A stretch of 57,135 bases of DNA from Oceanobacillus polygoni (GCF_008304605.1 NZ_PIJY01000003.1:1-57135), one strand, 5' to 3'; shown: positions 8,270-18,762, numbered from the stretch's first letter. The notes: generated by a model from the sequence alone, not told the origin. Numbers and translations: made by a program.

Positions 8270-10709
8270 ATACCTTGAAAATAATCTTGTTTTCAATCAT
8301 GACGGCGAATGTTTTGCCTATTATGAGTTGTTGCCATATAATTATTCCTTTTTATCGGAGGATGAGAAAATACAAGTACATGACCACTTCCGTCAATTAA
8401 TTGCCCAGAATCAAGACGGCAAAATTCATGCCTTACAGATCAGTACCGCAAGCAGTATTCGTTCGGTGCAGGAACGAAGTAAAGAGTTAGTGACAGGACG
8501 ATTAAAAGAAGTTGCTTATGAGCGTATTGATGACCAAACGGAAGCCCTTGTTTCCATGATTGGTGAACATCAAGTAGACTATCGTTTTTTTATCGGGTTT
8601 AAACTATTGCTGAATGAAGAAGAAGTCAGTATGAAAGCAATGGGGAAAAACATCAAAAATTCACTTTCTTCATTTGTCCGTGATGTAAACCATCACCTGA
8701 TGGGAGATTTTGTTTCCATGCCTCATGAAGAAATCAGACGTTTCTCTAAAATGGAATCTTTATTACAAAACAAAATATCTAGGCGTTTTAAAGTACGCCC
8801 TCTAGATAAAAATGACTTTGGCTATCTGATTGAACATCTTCATGAACAAACAGGAATTGCTTATGACGAATATGACTATGCCCTCCCTCTAAAGAAATTA
8901 AAAAAGGAAACTTTAGTGAAGCGTTATGATCTGATTAAACCGACTCGTTGTTTGATCAAGGAAAACCAACGTTATTTAAAAATCGAACAGGAAGAACAGA
9001 CGACTTATGTTTCTTATTTTACCATCAACTCGATTGTCGGTGATCTTGAATTTCCATCCGATGAAATCTTTTATTATCAACAACAACAATTCGATTTCCC
9101 AATCGATACGTCCATGAATGTAGAAATAGTCACCAACAAAAAAGCCTTGTCTACCGTACGAAATAAGAAAAAAGAACTCAAAGACTTGGATAATCATGCC
9201 TGGGAATCCGATAACGAAACAGGCAGTAATGTTATCGACGCATTGGAACAGGTGAACGAATTAGAAGACGTTCTCGACCAAACGAAGGAATCGATGTATA
9301 AGTTAAGTTATGTGATCCGAGTTTCTGCCCCTAATTTAGACGAACTTAAACAGCGTTGTAATGAGGTGAAAGATTTTTATGACGATTTAAACGTGAAACT
9401 CGTTCGTCCATTTGGGGATATGTTGGGCTTACACAGTGAATTTATCCCAGCTAGTAAGCGTTATATGAATGATTACATTCAATATGTTACGTCTGATTTT
9501 CTTGCAGGACTTGGATTTGGGGCAACACAAATGTTGGGAGAAACGGAAGGGATTTATTTTGGTTACAACTTAGATACGGGAAGAAATGTCTATCTCAATC
9601 CAAGCCTAGCCAGTCAAGGCGTAAAAGGTTCTGTCACCAATGCGTTAGCATCTGCATTCTTAGGTTCACTCGGTGGTGGGAAATCCTTTAGTAATAACCT
9701 GCTTGTCTATTATGCGGTTCTTTTTGGTGGTCAAGCTCTCATTGTTGACCCAAAAGCGGAACGAGGAAAATGGAAAGAAACATTGCCCGAAATTGCTCAT
9801 GAAATAAATATTGTCAATTTAACGAGTGAGGAAAGCAATAAAGGACTACTTGATCCTTTTGTCATTATGAAAAAGAAAAAGGATTCGGAAAGTCTTGCGA
9901 TTGATATTCTTACCTTTCTCACGGGTATATCGAGTCGAGATGGAGATAAATTCCCGGTATTACGACGAGCGATTCGAGCCGTCGGCCAACAGGAAGAACG
10001 TGGTTTACTTCTTGTGATCCATGAACTAAGAAGTGATCCCAATCCTTTAGCAGGCCCTATTGCTGACCATATCGAAAGTTTTACGGATTATGACTTCGCC
10101 CACCTTCTGTTTTCAGATGGAACAGTGAAAAACTCGATTAGCTTAGAAAAACAATTAAATATCATCCAAGTGGCAGACTTAGTATTACCAGATGCAGAAA
10201 CAAATTTTGAAGAGTATACGACGATGGAGTTACTTAGTGTCGCTATGCTCATTGTCATTTCTACATTTGCATTAGATTTTATCCATTCGGATCGCAGTGT
10301 ATTCAAAATTGTAGATTTAGACGAAGCTTGGTCATTCTTGCAAGTAGCACAAGGAAAGACATTATCTAACAAACTAGTGCGAGCGGGGCGTGCGATGAAT
10401 GCGGGTGTGTACTTCGTCACGCAAAATGCGGCTGATCTAACCGATGAAAAACTAAAAAATAACATTGGTGTGAAGTTTGCTTTTCGCTCTAGGGATATAA
10501 ATGAAATAAAAAAGACACTTGAATTTTTTGGAGTAGATAAAGAAGATGAAGGGAATCAAAGGAAACTTCGGGAACTGGAGAACGGTCAATGTTTAATTCA
10601 AGATTTGTATGGACGTGTGGGGATTATTCAAGTCCACCCTGTCTTTGAAGATTTATTTTATGCTTTTGACACGCGTCCACCTTCACAGGAGAAGAAAGGT
10701 GGCGATTAA
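8253..10709 (+). CDS. VirB4-like conjugation ATPase (Orf16)
   Basis: An 818-residue ATPase powering the type IV-like channel. Walker A is GSLGGGKSFSNN near residue 472, Walker B VDLDEAW near 688, followed by the downstream FVTQNAADL block. ATG 8253 lies 8 bases after GAGGAG (8239-8244); the GTG at 8244 overlaps that site. Length and order match Tn916 Orf16 and ICEBs1 ConE. Its stop is one base from the next start. Confidence 0.92.
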   Translation: MRYPIKYLENNLVFNHDGECFAYYELLPYNYSFLSEDEKIQVHDHFRQLIAQNQDGKIHALQISTASSIRSVQERSKELVTGRLKEVAYERIDDQTEALVSMIGEHQVDYRFFIGFKLLLNEEEVSMKAMGKNIKNSLSSFVRDVNHHLMGDFVSMPHEEIRRFSKMESLLQNKISRRFKVRPLDKNDFGYLIEHLHEQTGIAYDEYDYALPLKKLKKETLVKRYDLIKPTRCLIKENQRYLKIEQEEQTTYVSYFTINSIVGDLEFPSDEIFYYQQQQFDFPIDTSMNVEIVTNKKALSTVRNKKKELKDLDNHAWESDNETGSNVIDALEQVNELEDVLDQTKESMYKLSYVIRVSAPNLDELKQRCNEVKDFYDDLNVKLVRPFGDMLGLHSEFIPASKRYMNDYIQYVTSDFLAGLGFGATQMLGETEGIYFGYNLDTGRNVYLNPSLASQGVKGSVTNALASAFLGSLGGGKSFSNNLLVYYAVLFGGQALIVDPKAERGKWKETLPEIAHEINIVNLTSEESNKGLLDPFVIMKKKKDSESLAIDILTFLTGISSRDGDKFPVLRRAIRAVGQQEERGLLLVIHELRSDPNPLAGPIADHIESFTDYDFAHLLFSDGTVKNSISLEKQLNIIQVADLVLPDAETNFEEYTTMELLSVAMLIVISTFALDFIHSDRSVFKIVDLDEAWSFLQVAQGKTLSNKLVRAGRAMNAGVYFVTQNAADLTDEKLKNNIGVKFAFRSRDINEIKKTLEFFGVDKEDEGNQRKLRELENGQCLIQDLYGRVGIIQVHPVFEDLFYAFDTRPPSQEKKGGD

Positions 10710-10710
10710 T

Positions 10711-12885
10711 TTGAACAAACAAAAATGGAAAAAGATTGTCTTAACGGTGGTACTTATTGGTACTACCGTTTTTCTATGCCTTCTTTTACTTGGAACATTT
10801 GCCCAAGCTGCTGGGTTGGTTGATGATACGATATCGGAAGACAATCTGTATTCTAAATATCCGCTTGATCATTACCAACTCGATTTTTACGTAGACACAG
10901 GTTGGGATTGGCTGCCATGGAATTGGAATGATGGCATTGGAAAACAAGTGATGTATGGGCTATACACAATCACGAATTTCATTTGGATTATTAGCCTGTA
11001 TTTATCAAATGCGACAGGCTACTTAATCCAACAAGCTTATTCTCTCGACTTCATTTCCCAAACAGCAGACGCTATCGGGAAAAACATGCAAACATTAGCT
11101 GGAATTACAGCAAGTGGGTTCAGTAGTTCTGGATTTTATGTAGGTTTTTTGCTTCTTTTCATTTTAGTGATTGGGATTTACGTGGCATATACAGGATTAA
11201 TGAAACGGGAAACGACGAAAGCCATTCGGGCGATCCTAAACTTTTTAGTCGTTTTTATTTTGTCAGCTTCTTTTATCGCTTACGCTCCAACATATATTGC
11301 TAAAATCAATGATTTTTCAGCAGATATTAGTCAAGCAAGTTTAGATTTAGGAACTAAAATTTTGATGCCTAACTCTACAAGTCAAGGAAAAGACAGCGTT
11401 GATCTGATACGGAATAACCTCTTTTCCATTCAAGTGGAACAGCCTTGGATGTTATTACAATTTGGTGATTCGGATAAAGAAACAATTGGCGAAGAACGTG
11501 TCGAAACCTTAGTTTCTATCAATCCTGATACGAATAACGGGAAAGATCGTGAAGATGCTGTCAAAGCAGAAATTGAAGACCATGACAATAAAAACTTAAC
11601 GATTACGAAAACGACCACTCGCTTAGGAATGGTCTTCTTTTTATTTCTATTCAATATTGGGATTTCAATTTTTGTGTTTCTTCTATCGGGAATTATGATC
11701 TTCTCGCAAATTCTGTTTATTATCTATGCGATGTTTTTACCCATCAGTTTTTTACTGTCGATGATACCGACTTTTGAAAACATGGGAAAACAGGCGATTA
11801 TGAAACTATTTAATGTGATTATGCTTCGGGCTGGTATTACGCTCATTATTACCGTTGCTTTTAGTGTTTCATCCATGCTTTACAGCTTAACAACAAGTTA
11901 TCCATTTTTCTTGATTGCCTTTTTGCAGATTGTGACGTTTGCAGGCATTTACATGAAACTTGGTGACATTATGAGCATGTTTAACCTGCAAAGTAATGAT
12001 TCCCAACAGGTCGGACGTAAAGTCATGCGTCGTCCTTATCGAATATTCAATCGAGGCAACCGTCGATTACAACGTACGATTGGGCGTACTCTTGCGGGGG
12101 CAACAGCTGGAGCAACGGTCGGGGCAATAGTCGGGAAATCAAAACAAACAAAAGGTTCATCCTCTCCCCTACGCCCATTGCAACGGTTAACATCGACTAC
12201 AAAAAATAACAAAGAACGTCCAACTGATCGTACGAAACCAACATCTTTAAGTCAGAAAATGGGTCAAGTCACAGGGAAAATCGTTGGTGCGAAAAATCAG
12301 TTCCGTGCGAATATAGATCACCGCAAAGAACAACTGCATGATTTACCTACTACTACCCAATTTGCGGTGATGCAAGGAAAAGAACAGCTTACAAAACCCG
12401 CCCGTGATTTTAAAGAAGGCATGAAGCAAGCAAAGGAAAAGAGACAAAAAACAGATGCAGACCGTCAAGCAAAACATCGTCAAACCATTGCGGATAGGCG
12501 GCAAGCATTGGATAAAAAACGTACCCCTTCTCGAAAGACTGCCAGTCATGAACGACCAGTCACGCATGATGTCAATGAATCAGCACATCAAGACAGATTA
12601 AAGAACCCAACTGTTCAACAAAAAGAAAAGATAAGACCTGTCGCAAAAAGCGAGCATATGAAGCAATTCAAATTACAACGACAGTTATCGAGTCCAGACA
12701 GAAAAGAGTATTTTACAGATAATCCCAAACAACCTGTAAAAAAAGAAAACCGATCTCCCAATGAAGAACGTTCTCGATCAAAAAATAGTCGGACAATCAT
12801 CGAGCGTCCTTCTAAACCGTTGAAACGTACAAACCAGAAACAAATCACTAAGCGTCCAATCCATGCAACTAGGAGGAAACGCTAA
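10711..12885 (+). CDS. VirB6-like channel membrane protein (Orf15)
   Basis: A 724-residue protein. Residues 1-30 form a signal-anchor, several membrane segments fall between residues about 95 and 460, and a long basic low-complexity cytoplasmic tail (about 475-724) is rich in K, R, Q and P. TTG 10711 lies after AAAGGTGG and one base after the Orf16 stop; the upstream in-frame ATG at 10609 lies inside Orf16. It is the polytopic core of the channel, like Orf15 and ConG. The last base is shared with the start of the cell-wall hydrolase. Confidence 0.88.
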   Translation: MNKQKWKKIVLTVVLIGTTVFLCLLLLGTFAQAAGLVDDTISEDNLYSKYPLDHYQLDFYVDTGWDWLPWNWNDGIGKQVMYGLYTITNFIWIISLYLSNATGYLIQQAYSLDFISQTADAIGKNMQTLAGITASGFSSSGFYVGFLLLFILVIGIYVAYTGLMKRETTKAIRAILNFLVVFILSASFIAYAPTYIAKINDFSADISQASLDLGTKILMPNSTSQGKDSVDLIRNNLFSIQVEQPWMLLQFGDSDKETIGEERVETLVSINPDTNNGKDREDAVKAEIEDHDNKNLTITKTTTRLGMVFFLFLFNIGISIFVFLLSGIMIFSQILFIIYAMFLPISFLLSMIPTFENMGKQAIMKLFNVIMLRAGITLIITVAFSVSSMLYSLTTSYPFFLIAFLQIVTFAGIYMKLGDIMSMFNLQSNDSQQVGRKVMRRPYRIFNRGNRRLQRTIGRTLAGATAGATVGAIVGKSKQTKGSSSPLRPLQRLTSTTKNNKERPTDRTKPTSLSQKMGQVTGKIVGAKNQFRANIDHRKEQLHDLPTTTQFAVMQGKEQLTKPARDFKEGMKQAKEKRQKTDADRQAKHRQTIADRRQALDKKRTPSRKTASHERPVTHDVNESAHQDRLKNPTVQQKEKIRPVAKSEHMKQFKLQRQLSSPDRKEYFTDNPKQPVKKENRSPNEERSRSKNSRTIIERPSKPLKRTNQKQITKRPIHATRRKR

Positions 12886-13904
12886 TGAAAGTCATGAAAT
12901 TAAAGATCATGTTCATTGCTTTGGGATTAGGCTTTCTTGCCTTTTTAGGATTATTGGCCTTTGTAGCGATTTTTATATCGAATGAAGAACACTCATTAGA
13001 TAGTGATGACTCCATTGATGAGATAGGCGGTATATCTGTTTCTGCGGATGTGCTAAAACATCAAGCAATGGTAGAAAAATATGCGAAAGAATATGGCATT
13101 CTTGAGTATGTTTCTACTCTACTTGCCATTATTGAAGTAGAAAGCGGCGGCAAGTTAAAAGATGTGATGCAAAGTAGTGAATCATTGGGATTACCACCAA
13201 ACACATTGGATACCGAAGCATCGATTCAACAAGGGACAAAATACTTTGCGGATTTATTACGTTCCGCAAAAGCAAGCGGTGTCGATGAGAATACAGTCAT
13301 TCAAGCATATAACTATGGCGGTGCTTTTATTGATTACGTTGCAAAAAGAGACACACAATATAGTTTTGGACTAGCCGAAAGTTTTGCGAAAGAACGTTCA
13401 GGCGGTAGCAGAGTCACTTATTCAAATCCAATAGCCAAAAAGAAAAATGGTGGTTGGCGTTACCGTTATGGCAATATGTTTTATGTCGATTTAGTCAGTC
13501 AATATTTTATATCGCCTCACTTCGATGATGAAATGGTTCAGATCGTGATGAATGAAGCTTTAAAGTATGAAGGGTTTCCTTATGTTTTTGGGGGAGATAA
13601 TCCAAATACTTCTTTTGATTGTAGCGGATTAACACAATGGAGTTATCGAAAGGCAGGTATTAACTTGCCCCGAACAGCGCAGGAACAGTATGACGTGACC
13701 GAGCATATACCCTTGTCTGAAGCAAAACCTGGTGATTTAGTATTCTTTCATTCCACATATAATGCAGGAACCTATGTCACTCACGTTGGGATCTATGTTG
13801 GGAACAACCAAATGTATAATGCTGGAGATCCAATCGGTTATGCAAATTTAACTACTGCCTACTGGCAAAAGCACTTAATTGGAGCTGGACGTATTAAACA
13901 ATAG
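12885..13904 (+). CDS. Bifunctional cell-wall hydrolase (Orf14/CwlT-like)
   Basis: A 339-residue membrane-anchored enzyme that opens peptidoglycan for the channel. It has one N-terminal membrane segment (about residues 7-30), a lysozyme-like muramidase domain (IEVESGG near 85, then SESLGLP and QAYNYGG) and a C-terminal NlpC/P60 endopeptidase with catalytic Cys in FDCSGL near 246 and His in THVGIYVG near 298. It matches Tn916 Orf14 and CwlT. ICE-2 does the same job with an M23 domain instead. Confidence 0.92.
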   Translation: MKVMKLKIMFIALGLGFLAFLGLLAFVAIFISNEEHSLDSDDSIDEIGGISVSADVLKHQAMVEKYAKEYGILEYVSTLLAIIEVESGGKLKDVMQSSESLGLPPNTLDTEASIQQGTKYFADLLRSAKASGVDENTVIQAYNYGGAFIDYVAKRDTQYSFGLAESFAKERSGGSRVTYSNPIAKKKNGGWRYRYGNMFYVDLVSQYFISPHFDDEMVQIVMNEALKYEGFPYVFGGDNPNTSFDCSGLTQWSYRKAGINLPRTAQEQYDVTEHIPLSEAKPGDLVFFHSTYNAGTYVTHVGIYVGNNQMYNAGDPIGYANLTTAYWQKHLIGAGRIKQ

Positions 13905-13919
13905 AAAGGTTTGAATCAG

Positions 13920-14831
13920 ATGAGAAGATTTTTTCAAAGAAAAGAAAAACAAACGACCGAAGCAAAATCCAGAAAAATGAAAGTACGGACTGTCGGTACA
14001 CGTAAAAAAACAGTAACTCTTTTATGGATATTACTTATTGGTAGCCTAGCCTTTGGGATCTATAAAAACTTTACAGCAATTGATCAACATACCGTTCATG
14101 AAAGAGAAATCATTGAAACCAAGATCATGGATACCAATGCGATTGAGAGCTTTACAAAAAACTTTGTGAAAGACTACTACACTTGGCAAAACGAAAAAGA
14201 TTCCATTGAACAACGAGCGGAAAAGATCAGTCACTATTTGACAGAGGAATTACAAGCTTTAAATACCGATACTGTTAGAGTGGATATTCCTACTAGTTCC
14301 AGTGTGAGTGGTATTGATATCTGGTCAGTGTCACCAAAGAATGATAGTACCTATGCGGTTGTTTATTCGGTAGATCAAAAAATTACGGAAGATAAAAATA
14401 GCGAAAGGGTCCGATCCACCTATCGAATCATACTACATCAAGATAATATAGGTAACTTAGTTATTAAACAAAACCCTACCTTATGGAGCATACCGAATAA
14501 ATCAGACTATGAGCCACAACAACCTGAAAGTAATGGTACAGTTGATTCCGATACTGTGCAAGAAGTGACAGAGTTTTTGGAGACGTTCTTTACATTTTAT
14601 CCGACTGCAACAGAACAGGAACTTGATTATTATGTGAAAAATAATGCTTTACCACCGATTGGTAAGGATTATCTATTTTCAGGGCTAGTCAATCCAGTAT
14701 TCCAGACAATAGAGAACCAAATAAAAGTATGGGTTACTGTTAAATATATTGACGAAGCAACAAAAGCCACACAGTATTCACAATATATAATCACGTTAGA
14801 AAAAGATACAAATTGGATGATTGTCGAGTAA
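13920..14831 (+). CDS. TcpC-family channel protein (Orf13)
   Basis: A 303-residue bitopic protein: basic N-terminus, one membrane segment near residues 35-52, and two extracellular NTF2-like TcpC domains. ATG 13920 is preferred on spacing from GAAAGG; TTG 13911 is possible. Orf13/ConB/TcpC form the periplasm-side part of the channel. It is the last conserved gene of the transfer operon before the cargo. Confidence 0.87.
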   Translation: MRRFFQRKEKQTTEAKSRKMKVRTVGTRKKTVTLLWILLIGSLAFGIYKNFTAIDQHTVHEREIIETKIMDTNAIESFTKNFVKDYYTWQNEKDSIEQRAEKISHYLTEELQALNTDTVRVDIPTSSSVSGIDIWSVSPKNDSTYAVVYSVDQKITEDKNSERVRSTYRIILHQDNIGNLVIKQNPTLWSIPNKSDYEPQQPESNGTVDSDTVQEVTEFLETFFTFYPTATEQELDYYVKNNALPPIGKDYLFSGLVNPVFQTIENQIKVWVTVKYIDEATKATQYSQYIITLEKDTNWMIVE

Positions 14832-14843
14832 AAATGATTAAGT

Positions 14844-14984
14844 TTATTTACTGTAGCTTTTTAGAATAAAGGTTTGATCAAAAACAACCCGCAGACCCAT
14901 AATTAAATTAAAAGAACCCGTTTTGAACCAAGCTGTTTCAGCAATCATTTTTCTTTTGTGATCATAATCAACTATTTTCGGCAT
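14844..14984 (-). pseudogene. TetR relic A (N-terminal end only)
   Basis: The minus strand starts with MPKIVDYDHKRKMIAETAW, the same opening as the intact TetR at 21476-22081 (MPRIVNHEKKRKSIAEAAW). After 19 residues it diverges into unrelated sequence and stops at 46 residues. An 18-bp operator-like palindrome remains upstream. Confidence 0.75.
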
Positions 14985-15001
14985 TTAAATCACCTCTTGC
15001 T

Positions 15002-15052
15002 TTTATTTCACACACTGTGTTATTATCGTTTCATCACAGTGTGTGAAATAAA
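15002..15052. promoter_or_regulatory. Perfect 18-bp inverted repeat, probable TetR operator
   Basis: Arms at 15002-15019 and 15035-15052 centre on CACACTGTG/CACAGTGTG. The same ACACAGTGTG core occurs upstream of the intact TetR at 22102-22137, so relic A kept its operator. The following 15060-15303 stretch holds no gene that I can see. Confidence 0.7.
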
Positions 15053-15303
15053 TAAGGGGGATGTTTAGGTTCTAAAATCACTCATTGGAACATTAAAGCG
15101 GATGGACATTAATAAAGTGGTGAAATAGGACCTTCTTAAACAATTAAATCATTTGTAAGGTACATTAAACTTCCTTTTTAACCGAACAAGTTTAATAAAT
15201 GGTTTTATGAACTGTTTGGGGGATATGAAAAGGAATCTTAGAAATGAAACGAAGATAGTCATGAGCAGTGCCTACTTTTTTCAGGGAAAGGAGATTGAAA
15301 TAG

Positions 15304-16056
15304 ATGGATCTTCATTACGAAATTAAAGGAAACGGAAAGCCGGTTATACTCCTTCATAGTGGAGCTATGGATTCACGTGACTGGGAATTCATCACACCAC
15401 ATCTTTCAAAGTCGTTCAAAGTAATCACTCTTGATGTCCGGGGTGCAGGAAGGTCACCCATTCCGAATGAACCCATTGATTATGTTGAGGATCTTAGAAA
15501 ACTTTTGGACCATCTTAAAATTAAGAAAGGTGCTCTCGTTGGACATTCCCTAGGCGGACAAATTGCAACTGATTTTACTCTGACCTATCCGAAAAGGGTT
15601 TCTCAACTGGTATTGGTCGCTCCAGGCCTGTCGGGGTTTAAATTTTCTTCCGAACATGCGGAATTAGAGAGCCGAGTTTCTAAAGCTGCACCAGATGTCG
15701 AGAAAATGACTAATGTAACATTAAGTGAGCCTTCCTGGAGCGTTTCTATCGGAAAAGCATACGATTTATTGCGCGAAATGATGATACATAATATTCAAAA
15801 GACCTTTGATTGGAAAACATTCGAAACTGTTTCCTCCAATTCAGCGATGGAAAGATTGGGAGAAATTAAAACGAAGACACTTTTTATCATAGGCGAGGAG
15901 GACTCAGAAGATCTCTTTAAAATCGCACAATTATATAAGGAAATTCCCAATATTAACTTTGTGCGTATACCTGGCGCTAATCACATCATCACTTTGACCC
16001 ATCCTAAGGACGTTTCCGACCACATCAGTCATTTTTTGAGCTTACTAGAATGGTAA
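15304..16056 (+). CDS. Alpha/beta-fold hydrolase
   Basis: A 250-residue cytoplasmic hydrolase. The oxyanion region is HSGAMDSRDW, the nucleophile elbow GHSLGG near residue 82, the acid is probably in GEEDSED near 198 and the His in GANHII near 226. AAGGAGATTGAAATAG precedes ATG 15304. The substrate is unknown; the family includes esterases, lactonases and C-C hydrolases. Neighbours are decayed genes, so it reads as an isolated cargo gene. Confidence 0.85.
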   Translation: MDLHYEIKGNGKPVILLHSGAMDSRDWEFITPHLSKSFKVITLDVRGAGRSPIPNEPIDYVEDLRKLLDHLKIKKGALVGHSLGGQIATDFTLTYPKRVSQLVLVAPGLSGFKFSSEHAELESRVSKAAPDVEKMTNVTLSEPSWSVSIGKAYDLLREMMIHNIQKTFDWKTFETVSSNSAMERLGEIKTKTLFIIGEEDSEDLFKIAQLYKEIPNINFVRIPGANHIITLTHPKDVSDHISHFLSLLEW

Positions 16057-16106
16057 TATCACGAAAACACAGATAAGGGATCAGTTCCAGTTCGGGAAAA
16101 TCGCAA

Positions 16107-16184
16107 ATGGAAGCAATCCCACCAGAACGTTGTCCTGAATGTGGTTTTGACAAGTATATAAGCATAGCTTACGAAAGCAATTGA
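16107..16184 (+). pseudogene. DinB-like gene fragment
   Basis: A 25-codon frame contains PPERCPECGFD, the typical opening of DinB_2/DUF664-type proteins, then a stop. It is a remnant within a gene-poor stretch (16057-16386) that holds nothing else recognisable. Confidence 0.45.
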
Positions 16185-16386
16185 TTATGGATTTTGACTA
16201 CGTATCATTCAAAGAGTGAGAATACCAATTTGAGACTCCTAAATGACTTGGGATAGATGAAATACATTAAATATGCCTTTACAGTTATATTCCGTTTGTG
16301 TTATATTCAAATCACATGAATTAAGTCAAGTGTCAGAGAGGGGATGCGATGATAAAAATAGATATTTTTTTAATGGGGTGAGCGAC

Positions 16387-16728
16387 ATGTCAGGTAAAAT
16401 TCCAGGCATGAATGTATCTATGCTGGGGGCATTGGCTGAACCTAATCGAATGGCAATCGTTGAGTTGCTGCGTAATGGGTCTTTAACAGTGGGGGAAATT
16501 GCTAATCGGTTGGAATTGAGCCAGCCGCATGCTTCAAAGCATTTAAAGGTGCTGAGTGACAATGGAATTGTAGAAGTGAAGCCAGAAGCTAATCGTCGAT
16601 ATTACAAGCTACGGTCTGAGCCCTTCCGAGTAATAGAATATTGGGCGACTTCCTTTCAAAAGGATATGGAAAGAAGACTCGACAACTTGGACGATTATGT
16701 ACAAGAACTGCAAAATAAAAAACAATAG
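16387..16728 (+). CDS. ArsR-family transcriptional regulator
   Basis: A 113-residue winged-helix regulator with the recognition helix in LSQPHASKHLKVLSDNGIV and the wing in NRRYYKL. ATG 16387 follows GGGGTGAG; the longer frame from 16273 lacks a proper site. No metal-binding cysteine cluster is visible, so metal sensing is unlikely. It is paired 27 bases upstream of an AHSA1 gene, a very common two-gene unit in which the ArsR represses its SRPBCC partner. Confidence 0.88.
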   Translation: MSGKIPGMNVSMLGALAEPNRMAIVELLRNGSLTVGEIANRLELSQPHASKHLKVLSDNGIVEVKPEANRRYYKLRSEPFRVIEYWATSFQKDMERRLDNLDDYVQELQNKKQ

Positions 16729-16755
16729 ACAAGTGAAAAATAAGGAGGAAAAATT

Positions 16756-17268
16756 ATGCCAAATAACAAAATGGTTTCAAGAGTAGAGAAAGAAAGGTTT
16801 CTTGTTTTAGAACGAGTTTATGATATGCCACGTGATCAACTATTTCAACTATTTAAGGAACCAGAGCATTTAAAGCGCTGGTGGAGTACGGATGGTTGGG
16901 AACTGCCCGTTTGCAACATGGACTTTCGCCCAGGAGGCGTATGGCACTATTGCATGAAATGTGTTGATAAGAATCAAGAAGAATATGGAATGGAATCTTG
17001 GAACAAAACCATTTATAAAGACATTATTGAGCCAGAAAAGATTGTTTATAACGATTATTTTTCGGATGCAGAAGGCAATATCAATGAGTCCATGCCTTCT
17101 CCAGAGGTCACGATGGAATTCATCGATTTAGGCAGTCAAACAAAATTGGTCAGCCGTTCTGAATTCGATTCAGCGGATTCCCTGCAAGCTGTTTTGGACA
17201 TGGGATTGTTGGAAGGAATCACACAAACATGGAATAATTTAGATGTATTGGTAGAGAGATTAAAATAG
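16756..17268 (+). CDS. AHSA1/SRPBCC-domain protein
   Basis: A 170-residue START-like ligand-binding fold (PEHLKRWWSTDGWELP, DFRPGGVWHYCM, C-terminal GITQTWNNLDVLVERL). GGAGG precedes ATG 16756. It is probably co-transcribed with ArsR. The family binds small hydrophobic molecules and the substrate is not predictable. Confidence 0.85.
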   Translation: MPNNKMVSRVEKERFLVLERVYDMPRDQLFQLFKEPEHLKRWWSTDGWELPVCNMDFRPGGVWHYCMKCVDKNQEEYGMESWNKTIYKDIIEPEKIVYNDYFSDAEGNINESMPSPEVTMEFIDLGSQTKLVSRSEFDSADSLQAVLDMGLLEGITQTWNNLDVLVERLK

Positions 17269-17343
17269 AGAATAAAGCTTTGATCATTTAATATGATTTT
17301 TGACAAAACACTCACAAAGGGCTGTCTAATACGTCTCGAAAAT

Positions 17344-17382
17344 AAAACAAGAGGGGAAAATATCTTTCTTCCTCTTGTTTTT
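17344..17382 (+). terminator. Terminator after the ArsR/AHSA1 unit
   Basis: AAAACAAGAGG (17344-17354) pairs with CCTCTTGTTTT (17371-17381), ending in T residues. Confidence 0.8.
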
Positions 17383-17508
17383 CGTTTCTAAAAAATCTTC
17401 GAAAAGTAGCCTGCGAGGTTCAGCTAATTTCAGAATACTGTAGACCAATGCCAATAATTTGGCGATCCTATTAAAGGGAATAAGGTAGGCAAGGTAACCT
17501 AGATGATT

Positions 17509-17703
17509 GTTTCTAAATGATAACAGATTACTTCTTTTACCTTTTTTGGAGAGTAAACATCAGGTCTTAACAGGGCATGAATGAACAAGCCATCAATTAA
17601 TGCCGATAGCCTACTTATCTCTAATTGTACATTAATTGAATCAGATAAAATTCCTTATAGCTAGAACTAATATCTCAATCATTGAATTTGCTAATTTATA
17701 GGT
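17509..17703 (-). pseudogene. TetR relic B (C-terminal segment)
   Basis: Nearly the same sequence as 21506-21690, the C-terminal third of the intact TetR, with scattered substitutions and a small indel near 17655 that breaks the frame. The rest of 17269-17837 holds no gene. Confidence 0.75.
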
Positions 17704-17837
17704 AACTTAATTATTATTCATTTGTTTCTCCCCATACCTTATTTTTTTAAAAATGAGATCTGGAAAATTGCACCTATTTTCCGCAGGAACATAAAAGCTT
17801 TTATTCATTGATTAGTGCAGGTATTCTTTTCACACGT

Positions 17838-18536
17838 TCAAGATGCAGAACGTTTTCCATCCATTTTGTTAGTATAATAGTTGGTGAATCCAAAAATAAG
17901 CGGAGCAAATATAAGGATTGGAATGACCCATATAATTAAACTGACAGATTCAATTTGAAGAAGTCTTGGTGCACCAAAGACGGCAAATGCAGTAACGGTT
18001 GCGATACAGCATGATAGCATACCTATTATATGTTCCACTATCCAATGAGATCTTCTGGTTGGAGCAGACAGCCAATATTGCAGTTGGATTCCTCCCAAAA
18101 ACACACCTATAATAGGGAAAAACTTCAATAACGGAAAATCAATCTTCCAACCGTATATGCTAATTGCGATACCAAAGGTAAGTAATAGTATCGGAAAAAA
18201 CAAATCAATCACATGCTTGTGAGTATTTCGGCGTCTTTTATATCGAAGGACGCGTAAGCCATACCATACAGCCCCTCCACTTAAAATAGCAATAAAAATC
18301 AGAAACCAAGAAAATGGAACATCCTCTGCGTGAAATGACGGATCCAAAGCAAGGCGATAAATCCCCATATATAATGCTGAAATGGATACAATGCTCATGG
18401 CAACCACATATACCCAACCACTACGTCGATGCGTCTTTCTCCCTTTCTTCGTAACTATTGGAACCCAAAACACACATAATGCCAAATATCCCCCTAAAAC
18501 ATGAAACCACCGAGCAACCATAAACATAAACTCCAT
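17838..18536 (-). CDS. DUF2306-like membrane protein
   Basis: A 232-residue protein with about seven hydrophobic segments and conserved histidines (ARWFHVLGGYLAL, THRRSGWVYV, THKHVIDLFFP, HWIVEHIIGM). The pattern suits DUF2306/cytochrome-like membrane proteins that may bind heme, which is inference. ATG 18536 lies after GGGGATGAG; the TTG at 18539 adds one residue. It is a monocistronic minus-strand gene within the cargo. Confidence 0.75.
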   Translation of the reverse strand: MEFMFMVARWFHVLGGYLALCVFWVPIVTKKGRKTHRRSGWVYVVAMSIVSISALYMGIYRLALDPSFHAEDVPFSWFLIFIAILSGGAVWYGLRVLRYKRRRNTHKHVIDLFFPILLLTFGIAISIYGWKIDFPLLKFFPIIGVFLGGIQLQYWLSAPTRRSHWIVEHIIGMLSCCIATVTAFAVFGAPRLLQIESVSLIIWVIPILIFAPLIFGFTNYYTNKMDGKRSAS

Positions 18537-18762
18537 CAATTCTCATCCCCCTTACAGGATACATTTACATATTCTAAAATTTTTTTAATAAACGAGTCAT
18601 ATAGCTAATTTTATATAGACTTCTAGTTTTCATGAAGTACGTTCATACCGCAAAATTCTCCTGGCCAAGGGAATCTTATTTTTGTGTCAGGAAATTGAAC
18701 ATGAGAAACAGTAAGCTGTATTTCTTATAAGTCGATACCCTATTTTTCCTACTAAAAATGTT

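Noticed and set aside
10088..10465. 125-codon frame antisense to the VirB4 gene
   Set aside because: A shadow of the coding strand with no RBS or family.
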